A stretch of 64,000 nucleotides of DNA from Asterias rubens (Eukaryota; Echinodermata; Asteroidea; Forcipulatida; Asteriidae), in the NCBI RefSeq assembly GCF_902459465.1, contig NC_047070.1:14083656-14147655 (forward strand), written 5' to 3'. Below the pieces are notes generated by a model. It searched no databases. It had not been told where the DNA came from and saw only the letters and a program-made list of their open reading frames with translations. The number at the start of each line of letters is the position of its first letter. The first letter of the stretch is position 1. Both the position numbers and the translations under genes were made by a program. Positions 34,101-43,745 of the stretch are shown one piece after another.

Positions 34101-37100
34101 TCTGTTGCCTAAAAAATGTGAAAACAAATTGTTAATAAGTAGGATTTAAAACTTTGCACGCTGGAAATTTAGCTAAGAGAAGTTTGCGGTAATACCATGT
34201 GAATATCTCATTTGAGTAAAGTGGTTCTGAAAAGAACTAGCGGTTATCAATCCGTATGCTCTAATCTTCTTCACGAGAATTGAATATTCTTGTTACGAAT
34301 ATTTGGGATAAATTAAAGTATATTTGGACCTCTAATGGAGAACCATCTTAAATCACAAAGGTTGAGTAGATCTCAATATATAAAGGAAGGGGTTATTAAT
34401 CACTGCTGCAACATTTGAATCAGGGATAAAGAATCACATTTTTGTTAGATCCTTCACCAATGTAGTGGTTCTATTTAAAGCGTTGGACACTATTGGTAAT
34501 TGTTAACGACCAGTCTTCTCACTTGCTGTATCTCAACATATACACAAAATAACAAGCCTGTGAAAATTTGAGCTCAATCGATCGTCAAAGTTGCGAGATA
34601 ATAATGAAAGAAAAACACCCTTGTCACACGAAGTTGTGTGCTTTCTGATGCTTGATTTCGAGACATCGCACGAAGTTGTGTGCTTTCTGATGCTTGATTT
34701 CGAGACCTCAAACTCATATTCTAAATTTGAGGTCTCAAAATCAAATTCTTGGAAAATTACTTCTTTCTCGAAAACTACCTTACTCCAGAGGAAGCCGTTT
34801 CTCACAATGTTTTATACCAGCTCTCCATTACTTGTAACCAAGAAAGGTTTTTATAAATGCTAAAAATTATGAGCAATTACCAAGTGTCCACTGCCTTTAA
34901 TGCCACTAGTCATTTATAATTTTAACAAACTGTATTCTTAAATTAAATTTTAAAAAACCTGAAATTATATCCTGTCCTGTTTTGAGGTATTAATGATGTA
35001 AGTAAATTCTGCTAGTCTTTCCTAAAATGTCTTCGGTGCCGAGTAAAGATTATTCACACATTTATGTTGAGACCTAACGCCAGACCTACCTTTGCTTTCA
35101 TGTCAAACATCAGTTCTCTAACAGCAATGTCATAATCATCTGCTTTAGGTCGAACCTCTGGGGTGGATTTATCACGCTGACTAGTACGTAGTATCTGAAA
35201 ACAACCGGTTATAAACAGAGCTCCAGCTGGTCATTATCTACCGTTTAAACACCCCCCACGTATACAATACAATACAATACAATACAATGGGTTTTTATAT
35301 AGCGCCATTTCATTTAGACCACAGCACTTTAAACGAACAATAGCAATGCAGATAATACAACAAATGAACAATAAAGCAATAAACAGACACTAAGGAAAAA
35401 TATGTTTTTTAAGTGCTTTCTTGAAAATAGGCAGTGAAATTGAGGTGCGTATTGTGATGAGAAGATGGTTCCACAGTCCTGGAGTGGCTAAGGAAAATGA
35501 TTTAGATGCAGCGGATTGAAGAAATTTGCTGCTCGGTTTATTTTCAGCAAGACGGGTTATGTCTGATGCTGAGCGAAGCCCAGCCCTAGTTTGAATGTGA
35601 AAATAAAAACAAGATGAAAGATATGCTGGTGCAAGTCCATTTAAGCATTTATACACATGCACCAATATTTTGAATTGAATGCGCTCTTTCACCGGGAGCC
35701 AATGTAGCTTTTTGAGAAAAGGAGTTGCATGATCATGTTTAGAAGCACAAAATATTAGTTTGGCAGCTCAATTCTGAAGATGTTGAAGTCTATTAATTTG
35801 AGTTGTGTTAGCTCCAAGTAAAAGTGCATTGCCATAGTCCAATGTGAAAGAACAAGAGACCTTGTAACACTGCTACATGTGTCAACGTCTAGAAACCTTC
35901 TTATACGTGTAATGTTACGCAGATGGTAGACAATGATGTTATTTGTGGAGACATAGACATAAGATTGTCAAAGACAATGCCAAGGTTCCGAACAGTTTTA
36001 GTGGGTGTGATAATTTCATCTCCAATTTGCAGTTGAACACTGGGCATGAGGCGATTGAAATGAGGTGAGGTTGCAACAAAGAACTTGGTTTTTATTGTTG
36101 TTCAGTTTCAACATATTTTCAGTCATCCAGGATTTTAATTCTACAATGCACTTTGAGAGCGCCTGTAAGGCAGACTGAATAGATGATGAATCCGAAGGTG
36201 TGAAACTGGTATAGATCTGAATATCATCAGCATAGATGTGATAGAGTAGATTGTTGTCCTTGATGATTCTACCAATGGGAATGGTGTAAATGGTAAAGGA
36301 TTTCGGTCCAACAATTGATCCTTGCGGCAATCCATAAAGCATATCGTGTGAGGCTGAATAAGTATTGTCTATCAAAACCTGTGTTGTTCTACCACTGAAG
36401 TAAGACTTAAACCACTCAAGAGCTGTCCCTGCAATGCCAATCTCACATTCTAATCTGTTGAAAAGGACATTGTGATTAACAGTGTCGAATGCGGCACTTA
36501 GGTCTAAAAGCACCAGGAACATGCCCTTCTGATTGTGGATCATGCCCATGATATCACTTTTGACTTTCAGTAGTGCGGTTTCAGTACTATGAGACACACA
36601 ATAAGCTGACTGAAATTCTTCACCCAAACCGTTTTTAACAATGTGATCATTGATGTTGTTGACCACATGTTTCTCTATCAGCTTAGATAAGAACTTGATG
36701 TTAGCGACAGGACGATAGTTCTTGAGTTCGTCTGGATTCAGTGCCCGCTTCTTAATGAGAGGGTTGAGTACAGTATGCTTTAGAATACTTGGGAAAATGC
36801 CTGTAGTGAGAGACTTATTTATGATGCGTGTTAAAACCGGTAGAAATATGGAAACATTATCTTTAAGAAACCAAGTGGGTACAGGATCCAATATACAACT
36901 TTTTGTGGCAGCTTTGTTAACAAGCTTAGTAACATCTTCTTCAGACACTTGACTGAATTCAGGTAGTTTACATGCTACACAAACATTGTGGGAATTACCA
37001 CCTGTTACACTTGATTGAACATGTTTCATACTAGAATAAATGTTAGCAACCTTCTGTTGGCAATACACTACAAAGTCATTACTTAAATCTAGTGCACAAT

Positions 37101-40100
37101 CATATGCGGGTAACACTTTACTTGTATTATTCAAGAGCCCATTAACAATTTTAAATACAGCCTTTGTATCAGAAGCAGATTGCAGCTTTTCCGAAATATG
37201 CTGCTTTTAGCTTCCTCTATCCTGCAATTGACTGTTCTGTTTTGTTCAATATAAACCTGGTGATGAACTTCTAGACGAGTCTTGCGCCACTTCTTTTCAC
37301 ACTTTCGTCGAATTCTGCGAGCTTCGTGTATGTTTGAGTTATACCAGGGTTGTCTAATTCTTGTTTTACGAGTTTTCATAGAGACATGGGCAAAATGGTC
37401 CAAGGAATTGATTGTGCACTCTTCAAATGCCTCCGTCAGACAATCGATATAATCAACTCCAACTATAATGTTGTTAAACTTCAATTTCAACTCTTTCTGA
37501 AAGTTGGCTGTATCAATTGTGTGAAAGTTCCGATTAGTAGTAACTTGTTTTGGGTTTTCTGCTTTGTCCAGCATGAGCTGAAAATCAACAACATGGTGAT
37601 CTGAAAGCCTAACACCAACTGTACAGTCCATGATGAGATTGTCTTCAGGCCGAGACAGGACCAAGTCCAGTGTATGGCCACATATATGGGTTGCCCCATG
37701 AACAAATTGTTGAAAACCAGCACTCTCAGCAGTTTCCAGAAAACGGGTTACGTCTGTTTTCTCCGGGCAATCGACATGAATGTTGAAGTCTCCCAACAGG
37801 ACGACTTTGCCGGCTAGCGAGTTCACGCATATTAGAAAGTTCGCAAAGTCATCAAGAAACTGTGAAGTCTTCAAACCATTATTTCTGGATGGGGAGGTCT
37901 GTAGATCAGGATATAGTAGATCTTGCGTCCTGTGTTTGAAATGATTGTGTACTCAAAAACAGCAGATTTTAAATTGAATGGTATAATCTGAAACTTCAGG
38001 GGGCATCTGTACAAAACACCAATTCCACCATAGATATCGGAATCTCTCGGAACATTGATGAACATATAGCCTGGAGGGCAGAGTTCCCCAATAATAACAT
38101 TATCATTCAGCCAGAGTCATTCAGCCAGGTCTCTGTTAAAAATAATGCGTCAATCCCCTTGTCTAGCACATACTCAGAACAGCTGATTGTCTTATTTCTT
38201 ACTGAATGCGCATTCCACAAACTAAATTTCAGGAAATGTGAAATGTCAACAGATCTATTACGATGCTTACGGATCCCTGCACGCACTCCTCTATGAGTTG
38301 AAGGTTTGGATTGTATTCCGAGAGACGTTATGTTCAACCATGTACTTAAGGGCACAGTCAGTGTTCCAGTGTTCATATTCATCAGCTGAGTCCTGCTGTA
38401 TACAATTTTTTTGATGAGACGATATAGGATTGCGATTATGATTGTCATTGGTATCATGATCAGGTCCCGGATTAGGATTAACGTCACCAGCAACTAATAA
38501 TTGAAGTTGGAACGAGGCGGAGGAGTTAGGATAGTATACTATACGAGTGCTAAGATACTTCTGATGCACAAGCCTGCCGTTGCTAGGGAAAACTTCAATA
38601 CTATACTTGAATTGGTGAACCACTCCATGGTCGCATGCAGTAGTACATAGCCCAAGACAGACCCAAGCAAGTAGGGTGTAGTACTTCCCTGATCCTATTG
38701 TTCATCTATTGTCCTTTCAATTGTTGTATAGGTTGGACCGTCTATTGATCACATTGTGTCCATGGGTGAGTAAAATGCCCATTGACATGTACATGTAGTT
38801 TGCTATATGTTACTCACAGGTTGAATGTCAAAAACCAAAGATCCATCCAATATTCCATCAGCCAGGACAGCAGAAATCAAAGAGTCTTACAGATATTGTC
38901 ACTGATGTAAAAGCATTTTGTTTTGAAGTTTGAAGTGCAAAATCCATCAAGAAAAGGTAGAAAAGATTACTTAAACAGGAGCAATGCTATTGCCGTGGCA
39001 GCCTGTGTGGCGCACCTCAGTCGGTTTTTATGAATTGTTGTTTATACTTGAAAAAAATGATCAGTTCAATCCACGTGACGCGCTCTCCACCAATAGTAAT
39101 AGCGAAACTGTCTGAGGTATTTATGAATTGTTGTTTGTACTTGAAAAATGATCAGTTCAATCCACGTGACGCGCTCTCCACCAATAGTAATAGCGAAACT
39201 GTCTGAGGTATTTATGAATTGTTGTTTATACTTGAAAAATGATCAGTTCAATCCACGTGACGCGCTCTCCACCAATAGTAATAGCGAAACTGTCTGAGGT
39301 ATTTATGAATTGTTGTTTATACTTGAAAAATGATCAGTTCAATCCACGTGACGCGCTCTCCACCAATAGTAATAACGAAACTGTCTGAGGTATTTATGAA
39401 TTGTTGTTTATACTTGAAAAATGATCAGTTCAATCCACGTGACGCGCTCTCCACCAATAGTAATAGCGAAACTGTCTGAGGTATTTATGAATTGTTGTTT
39501 ATACTTGAAAAATGATCAGTTCAATCCATCACAACGCTTGTTATCTATTTATCTACTATTGCTAATCTATCTTCAAGTTTGTCCCCGTCTTTAACTTCTC
39601 CCCTAAAAAGAAGTATGTTGTATACATAAGGTGATAAAATGTGACACGTCGTCAAAATAAGGGAACAGAAACACAGCAGAGCAGCTTATTTGTTTTTATC
39701 CTGTATAAGCACAAATGTAAGTATAAAAGATAGGAGTGGTACCTGTTAGCATTTTTTTTACATAGTAATTCCAATCAAGAAGTTGTTTACTTTAATATGC
39801 ACTTACCTTATTGGAGCCAATTAGACTAGCCACAGTCTTCCAGTCTTCATCCAGTTTTTCTGTCAGATTCAGCATATCTTCTTTCTGATGCTGACGCTCA
39901 TACTACGGTAAACACAGGATTGAAAACAAATACAGCAAACTTGTACGCTCAGTTACACAATTCATCTCAATTACACAAGTTACAACTTCAACAAATATCG
40001 ACCAAATTAATCATCGGGAGTTCTACAAAATATTTGCTCAGATCAGGTTTAAAAAACAATGAGCAATTAATACACATTTTGTACATTTTACACTTTCGGA

Positions 40101-43100
40101 TTTTGATACATAAATACACTAATTTAAAAGAAACCCCAAAACAACCTTCTTTTTGAAATGAAGTTTTTGTAATTCTGGTGCCGGGTCTTAATTGATAAAT
40201 AGTTAATGCTCAGCCACCTTGACAACAAACATGATTAATACCGATTAATGACTGTGTTTTTATTTCAACACATCATTGGTGTTTTTTTTTGCCTTTTTCA
40301 TTACCTTGCTTTTCTTGGAATTGGCGATTACTTCATCTAGAATTTCCTGACGTGACTTTGGTTTAGAATCCTGAAGATAAACAAATTATAATACACATGT
40401 GAATATCAAAAGAAAAATGTTTAACATTCACTAAAAATAAAAGTCAACATCATAAAAGGTATGCAAATATTTTATGCGGGTTAAAACATTGCTTTCTTTC
40501 TTTTTTCCAACAAAAAACATTTCAATACTGAATGTTTGTATCAGACACATAAACATTAAGTCTCATCTTAAAAATGTTTGATTTAAAATGATTTTCTTTG
40601 CAATCAATCAAATGATTGTAGCGTGTCATGGCCGAGTGGTTAAGAGCATCGAATTAAAGCTCTGGTGCTAATTCACCGGAGTGTGGGTTCGAATCCCTGC
40701 CATGACACTTGTGTCCTTAAGCAAGATACTTAACTATAATTGTTTTCTTCACCCAGGGGTATAAATGGGTACCTGCGAGGGTAGAGGTCGATATTGTGAA
40801 TGAAAAAGCCTTCGGAGCGCCACGGCAGCTCGGGCTGTATACTCCCTAATGGGAGCTGAGAAAGATTAAAGGGATGTTTATTGGCCCAATGACCAGAGGA
40901 CTAATGTAAAGCGCATTGATACAGTTTATTGTGAAATACGCTATATAAGAATTTGTTATTATTACTACTATTATTATGATTTCCTTTGCAAACAATATTC
41001 CATCTTAATCCTACCTCTTCTTTCTTATCATCTGTTTTCTTCTTTAATAAGAATCCTCCAAAGTGCTCATCAGCAACGTATTTGGCTGTAATCAATCCCA
41101 ATGATAAAAGATAATATTAAGGTTTAGGAACGATAATAGATCTTCTTTGAAAGAAATTCAGTTTTGGAATAAGAAGTTTGTCGGACTCTGTGAGTGTGGT
41201 ATACAATATTTCAAAACTAAAGCCTATGGACTCTGATATAGTTGGTTAGTCTCTTCCTATTTTAACTAGAGTTGGTTTGACTTTGTGGAAGTGTCATTGC
41301 CGAGCAGTTAAAATTCAAACTCTGGTGTTTCTGATCAGCAGAGTGTGGGTTCCAATCCCCAGCCGTGACACTTGTGTCCTTAAGCAAGACGCTTAACCAT
41401 TGCTTCGTACTTCGGATGGGATGTAAAGCCGTTGGTCCCATGTGTTGTGTAACGCATGTAAAAGAACCCAGTGCACTTATCGAAAAGAGAAGGGCTTTGC
41501 CTGCTGTTCCTGGCTGTGGCTGCTGAATGCTACTACCTTGTAATTCTTTATAAGGTGCTACATAATTGGGTCTCAGAGTTCATCATTGCAATAACCTATC
41601 TTTCTGAAAGTTTGTATATACTCAGCGCCTTGAGTACCTCGTTTGGTAGATACATGCGCTATATAAGACTTCAATATTATGGAGAAATTGGCCTAGTTTC
41701 TTGGCTCTGCTTACCGTAAGCGAAGGACAGCAGGAAATTTTTGCTTGTGTGCGAGCGAGTATTCCAAATTACTAGGCATTATTTGCTAACAGAGCTAGCC
41801 CAGAAACTCAGAAAATGCTTGCACAGTTAGCACAGAATGGTGATCGTAAGTGCAGAGCCATGAAATTGGACCTGCTTCAATCAAAATGTGCACAAAGGTT
41901 ATAATTAATTAAAAATAGTAACCAATCTTGAGCCATACCTCCCAAATTGCAATCTTGATCCTCGTCATCACTCATGAATTCTGTATCTTCAAACTTCTCG
42001 ATATCAGCGAGTGACTGGCCGTAATGAGTCAAGTCTTCATCCTCATTGAGCTGATAGGCAGACTCTCTTTCATGACCTCTCTACAAAAACAACGTCAACA
42101 AGAAATGTGAAGTGAAAACTTTAGCTTTCAAAATCAATTTATCTAATTTGTGTCGTTTTTGCTAGTGGGAGGAGGGGCGAGGCTTAATTTCAGAGATGCA
42201 CCTACTGAAAAACAATTCAGAAAAAAACTTATGCTGAATGCTGCATTCTAGAATACTTTAATAACCGTCTTTGGGAAAATAGTGATTTTACCAGTAGTGG
42301 CATTGCCATATGGGGCATTGGGGGGGGGGGGGGGGCAGACACACCGGTCCTGCCCCAAGTATCATCTCTGCACACAGCGTTTTTTTGATTTCTTTTTAAA
42401 TAAAATATTTCAGGATACATGTTGGGAAACCCAAATGGTGGAGGTGGAGTGATAACAAAAATGAGAACTTAGGCTCGTTGTAGGTAACAAATTGAAAAAA
42501 AAGATTTACGAATCAAATCGGAAATATTGCTGAGAATTCTGTATACTAATGAAACTTCTTACCTGTCTCTCAACAGCAAACCTCTGCATCATCTTTTCCT
42601 CAACGCTGAGTGTTGGGTCATTCTCTCCAAATCGCTTATCAATAAATTTATTGGTTTTGTTTCTTTGTTGATATTCCTTGAGGAGTGTGTCCTTTCGCTG
42701 AAGAAATAAAAGCGGAAAATGAATAGAGATAAATTACAGTGAATGATTTGAATTCTGAAGCATAACAACACCCTCCGAGCGTTTCCTGGCACCATTGTCA
42801 CTTTCGGATGCTGTACTTTGGGAGTCATAAAGAGGCCTAGTCATAATGCTCAACAAAATTATTCCAGCATAACTACTACATGTACAATCATCTATTCTGC
42901 TATTTGTCAAAGCTTGTATAGACGATGTGACTTATGTTTACATTGAAACTGCCCTCTGTTGAAAAAAACACTGTATAAGTCATGTTTCGCCGCGCAAAAA
43001 GACACGTAGTAATGGTAAGATTGCATACACTTTCTAGCTGGCTGCCAAAACACAAAGGTTTTGCCCGGCGGTATGCGCGCAATCATGTTATGAATTTCGT

Positions 43101-43745
43101 GTGACGACCGAGGTCACATCGTCTATATACAGTAGCATCTAGACAAGGGTGCAGCTTCTGACAGTGGACGACAGTGGACGACTTTTCTAACGTACAAATA
43201 GTGTGCAAGTAAAAAACAAGACTCTGGATGCCTACTCGCAGCTGATGGCCTCTTAGAACTAACCCATGGTGGGCAGCTTCATGACGTCTTGAAGAAGCTC
43301 ATAATGCCCATAAAGCTAAAACAAATGAGATCAATACTTTATTTGACGTTTAACAAAAAAATAGTATGCATGTTCTGTGTTGTTAAACTGTTCTAGTGTC
43401 GTAAAAACAATGCTGGTCTAGCGAATGTGTTGCGCAGCAAGCGCTGTGGTCTTGTTAGAAAAAAATGGAAACCAATATCAATGACGAACAAATTGAACTT
43501 TATTGTTCATTACTCCTCCTAGGTTTAGAATGACATCATTATTGACTCTGACTGACCTTTTGGTTGGCCTTTGACCTCGACACTCCTGGTAGTCCTTTAT
43601 CATGTTTGCTGATCTTCTTCCCAAGGATGTGATGTTTCTGACGATTCAGACGAATCTCAAATGGATTATTCTTAACTTCTTGAACAGTTTTCCCTCGCTG
43701 CACTTTGTCCGATAAGTTTCTCTTGTTTTTCTTAGACTTGCCCAT
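24134..43745 (-). CDS. NOP14: Nucleolar protein 14, small-subunit processome factor
   Basis: Nineteen coding exons join in frame through GT-AG introns to 882 aa, near the length of human NOP14 (857). Exons: 43745-43557, 42697-42563, 42080-41939, 41085-41015, 40370-40305, 39902-39807, 35194-35090, 34108-33945, 32906-32821, 31587-31370, 31016-30962, 30378-30159, 29683-29548, 28493-28329, 27170-26995, 26484-26253, 25038-24917, 24516-24355, 24242-24134. Signatures: NNPFEIRLNRQKHHILGKK and GLPGVSRSKA at the N-terminus, then EDLTHYGQSLADIEKF and RPKADDYDIAVRELMF. An acidic Glu/Asp-rich tract (exon 10) is typical of nucleolar proteins, and a basic C-terminus includes KRELKGAMREIRKDTQFLAR. Family role: nucleolar assembly of the 90S pre-ribosome and 18S rRNA processing. 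Introns are crowded with transposons; intron 6 holds a LINE. No frameshift is seen. Expression is presumably constitutive. Confidence 0.96.
25087..25815 (-). mobile_element. CR1/L2-like LINE 3' end, interrupted
   Basis: Read on the minus strand it has RSSDANLLAVPPSRLK, then APRLWNDLPPTLRSQPDIS and SFKSILKTYLFS in shifted frames: the C-terminal tail of a CR1-type reverse transcriptase. A 3' UTR with CTGTACAGCGCTTTGAGA and (ATT)n follows. The element is split by insertions at 25214-25490. It lies in NOP14 intron 16. Confidence 0.75.
25214..25362. mobile_element. TA-flanked MITE family 3 (copy 1)
   Basis: It matches 47232-47382: GAGGTGCATTG, TGATCC, GCACCTCATTCAACAGT, GGTATTTG and AAGGTCTA. It is partly palindromic and interrupts the LINE 3' end. 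A further hairpin-rich stretch (CTCGGCTACAGCTG, CAGCCGTAGCTGAAGCC) follows to 25490 and may be another insertion. Confidence 0.65.
25840..26220 (-). mobile_element. tRNA-derived SINE (family B), split by a MITE
   Basis: On the minus strand the head reads AGATAGCTCAATTGGTAGAG (A-box-like) with a degenerate B box (GTTGATTCAAATCC). The same sequence lies at 31650-32200. The copy is interrupted at 25956-26170; its flanking part continues as ATATCTTTG. Confidence 0.7.
25956..26170. mobile_element. 215-bp MITE with GGGAGTTTTCGTTTTC termini
   Basis: Terminal inverted repeats are AGGGAGTTTTCGTTTTCGAC at the left and GTTGAAAACGAAAACTCCCT at the right. AAT flanks both sides. The empty site GTTATCAATATCTTTG is visible in the sister SINE at about 32162-32177, which fixes the insertion and suggests a 3-bp duplication. 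Confidence 0.85.
26640..26815 (-). mobile_element. tRNA-derived SINE (family A)
   Basis: The reverse complement has GTGGTCTAGTTGGTATTAGA and GTGGGCTCAAATCCCACC, the family A and B boxes, followed by AAGTACTGAGTAAACAGTGC from the tail. It is moderately diverged and lies in NOP14 intron 15. Confidence 0.8.
27363..27560 (-). mobile_element. Degenerate SINE (family A)
   Basis: It has GCACTGTATACTCAGTACTT and ACTTGGGTGGTATTCAACCC, corresponding to the tail and B-box region. Part of the tail (CCCTGATGCAAATTTAATAT) appears at the other end in the opposite sense, so the copy is rearranged. Confidence 0.6.
27561..28080. other. NOP14 intron 14, nothing recognised
   Basis: A-rich intron sequence without a recognisable element. 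Confidence 0.35.
28081..28307 (-). mobile_element. TTAA MITE family 1, internally deleted
   Basis: Both TTAA-bounded ends are kept but the copy is only 227 bp. The segment carrying the hairpin's left arm is deleted. It lies in NOP14 intron 14, just downstream of exon 14. Confidence 0.85.
28553..28740. repeat. Stem-loop repeat CTGTAAGCACA family (copy 1)
   Basis: It contains TTTCATAAAACCTGTAAGCA, TTGTGACTGGGGCCCC and TTGCTAAGCAG and ends in TATATGAAACTGG, inverted relative to its start. Relatives lie at 49123-49310 and 57684-58350. Confidence 0.65.
28900..29440 (+). mobile_element. CR1/L2-like LINE 3' end fragment
   Basis: Frames joined by small indels give APTYLQDLLQCHEPNQRLRS, LWNSLPIKLRKE and FNTFKNQLKTHLFTQA, the C-terminal tail of a CR1-type reverse transcriptase. 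A short 3' UTR ends in (ATT)n at about 29382-29434. It is inserted antisense to NOP14, in intron 13. Confidence 0.8.
29801..30140 (+). mobile_element. TTAA MITE family 1, copy truncated at the left
   Basis: It begins inside the family near TTTCAACATATGCATAAAAT, keeps the hairpin and ends at GCCTTTAA, only about 20 bp from the splice donor of NOP14 exon 12. Confidence 0.85.
30438..30830 (-). mobile_element. tRNA-derived SINE (family C)
   Basis: On the minus strand the head contains GAGTGTGGGTTCGAATCCTG with ATGAGTCC, and the body CTTTAAAGCTGGTGGTCCCG-like sequence, AAAGAACCCAGTGCACC and the end GCGCTATATAAAAAAGCC. It lies in NOP14 intron 11. Confidence 0.75.
31650..32200 (-). mobile_element. 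tRNA-derived SINE (family B), interrupted
   Basis: Flanking parts (TGGGATTTGAACCAATGG near 31670; ACTGAGCTATCTAGCC near 32119) match the SINE at 25840. Between them are a stretch of unknown origin and a TTAA-bounded element (31790-32114). TCTCCCTATGTTATCAATATC at 32152-32172 is the empty site of the MITE seen at 25956. Confidence 0.65.
31790..32114. mobile_element. TTAA MITE family 2, shortened copy
   Basis: Bounded by TTAA at both ends. It contains GTAGTTTTTGAGAAATGAGT, CAGTTATGATATTATACCAT, TACGTTTTTACATGCTTAAA and AAAACTACAGCACCTCAGTA, all shared with 48029-48473. The outer part of the left arm is missing. Confidence 0.8.
32355..32726 (-). mobile_element. TTAA MITE family 1, full-length copy
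   Basis: Bounded by TTAA; the hairpin arms are GATTTCGATACCTCGG and GAGGTCTCGAAATC. It lies in NOP14 intron 9. Confidence 0.9.
33302..33870 (-). mobile_element. Two SINEs (family C) in tandem
   Basis: The first copy, about 33302-33642, runs from ATAGCACTTTTCACACC to the tRNA-like end GGGATTCGAACCCACACTCT and CCACTTGGCCACCACACC. The second, about 33650-33870, lacks the 3' body but repeats GGTGGAGAGAAGCAATTATAG-like sequence, GGGATTCAACCCACACTCTG and CACTCGGCCACGACACC. Both are minus-strand, in NOP14 intron 8. Confidence 0.8.
34128..34290. repeat. Dispersed repeat with TTCTGAAAAGAAC core (copy 4)
   Basis: It has AAAACTTTGCACGCTGGAAA, TTTGCGGTAATACCATGTG, GTGGTTCTGAAAAGAACT and TATGCTCTAATCTTCTTC, matching 13925-14100. 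It begins 20 bp upstream of the acceptor of NOP14 exon 8. Confidence 0.65.
34475..34900 (+). mobile_element. TTAA MITE family 1, with internal duplication
   Basis: Bounded by TTAA. The segment GAAGTTGTGTGCTTTCTGAT through GATTTCGAGAC is present twice in tandem (about 34631 and 34673) before the hairpin arm, lengthening the copy to 426 bp. Confidence 0.9.
35262..38690 (-). mobile_element. Degraded CR1/L2-type LINE in NOP14 intron 6
   Basis: Read on the minus strand it has an N-terminal GDVNPNPGP motif (38488-38462), then an apurinic endonuclease in pieces: LFLTETWLND, GGIGVLYR, GDFNIHVD and LSDHHVV. The reverse transcriptase follows (37134-36016), with LLDLSAAFDTVNHNVL, GLPQGSIVGP and the catalytic HIYADDIQIY. 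The C-terminal tail (LWNHLL, FKKALKKHIF) ends at about 35390. The 3' end is GGCGCTATATAAAAACCC plus (ATTGT)n at 35262-35287. At least four frameshifts (near 38.3, 38.1, 37.87 and 37.2 kb) and a break near 36.0 kb make it inactive. It is in the same orientation as the host gene. The 5' boundary is approximate. Confidence 0.93.
38462..38488 (-). other. 2A-like motif in the LINE N-terminus
   Basis: The codons spell G-D-V-N-P-N-P-G-P. The 2A consensus is D-(V/I)-E-x-N-P-G-P, so this copy has Asn in place of Glu. 2A-like peptides at the N-termini of echinoderm CR1-like LINEs are described in the literature; whether this variant can cause ribosome skipping is not known. Confidence 0.7.
39026..39530. 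repeat. 91-bp minisatellite, about 5.5 copies
   Basis: TGAATTGTTGTTTATACTTG recurs at 39031, 39124, 39215, 39306, 39397 and 39488 (period 91; 93 for the first). Each complete unit has AATCCACGTGACGCGCTC and CCACCAATAGTAATA. Copies are almost identical. It lies in NOP14 intron 6, about 350 bp upstream of the LINE's 5' end in LINE orientation. Confidence 0.93.
40620..40975 (+). mobile_element. tRNA-derived SINE (family C), full-length
   Basis: The head resembles a Leu/Ser-type tRNA: GTGTCATGGCCGAGTGGTTA, an extended variable region, GTGGGTTCGAATCCCTGCCA and TGACAC. The body has TGTCCTTAAGCAAGA, GGGTACCTGCGAGGGTA and TAAAGCGCATTGATACAG and ends CGCTATATAAGAA plus (TTA)n. It lies in NOP14 intron 4, antisense to the gene. 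Confidence 0.88.
41287..41690 (+). mobile_element. tRNA-derived SINE (family C), diverged
   Basis: The head is AGTGTCATTGCCGAGCAGTT with GTGTGGGTTCCAATCCCCAG. The body holds TGTCCTTAAGCAAGACGCTT, AAAGAACCCAGTGCACTTAT and the end ATGCGCTATATAAGAC. It lies in NOP14 intron 3. Confidence 0.82.
42917..43127. mobile_element. 211-bp MITE with TATAGACGATGTGAC termini
   Basis: Terminal inverted repeats are TATAGACGATGTGACTTATG and, reverse complemented at the right, TATAGACGATGTGACCTCGG. The ends are TA-rich, so a TA target is likely. No other copy is seen here. It lies in NOP14 intron 1. Confidence 0.75.

Noticed and set aside
40620-40710. Leu/Ser-like tRNA gene
   Set aside because: It is continuous with a SINE body and has diverged relatives at 41287, 30438 and 33302; it is a SINE head, not a free tRNA gene.
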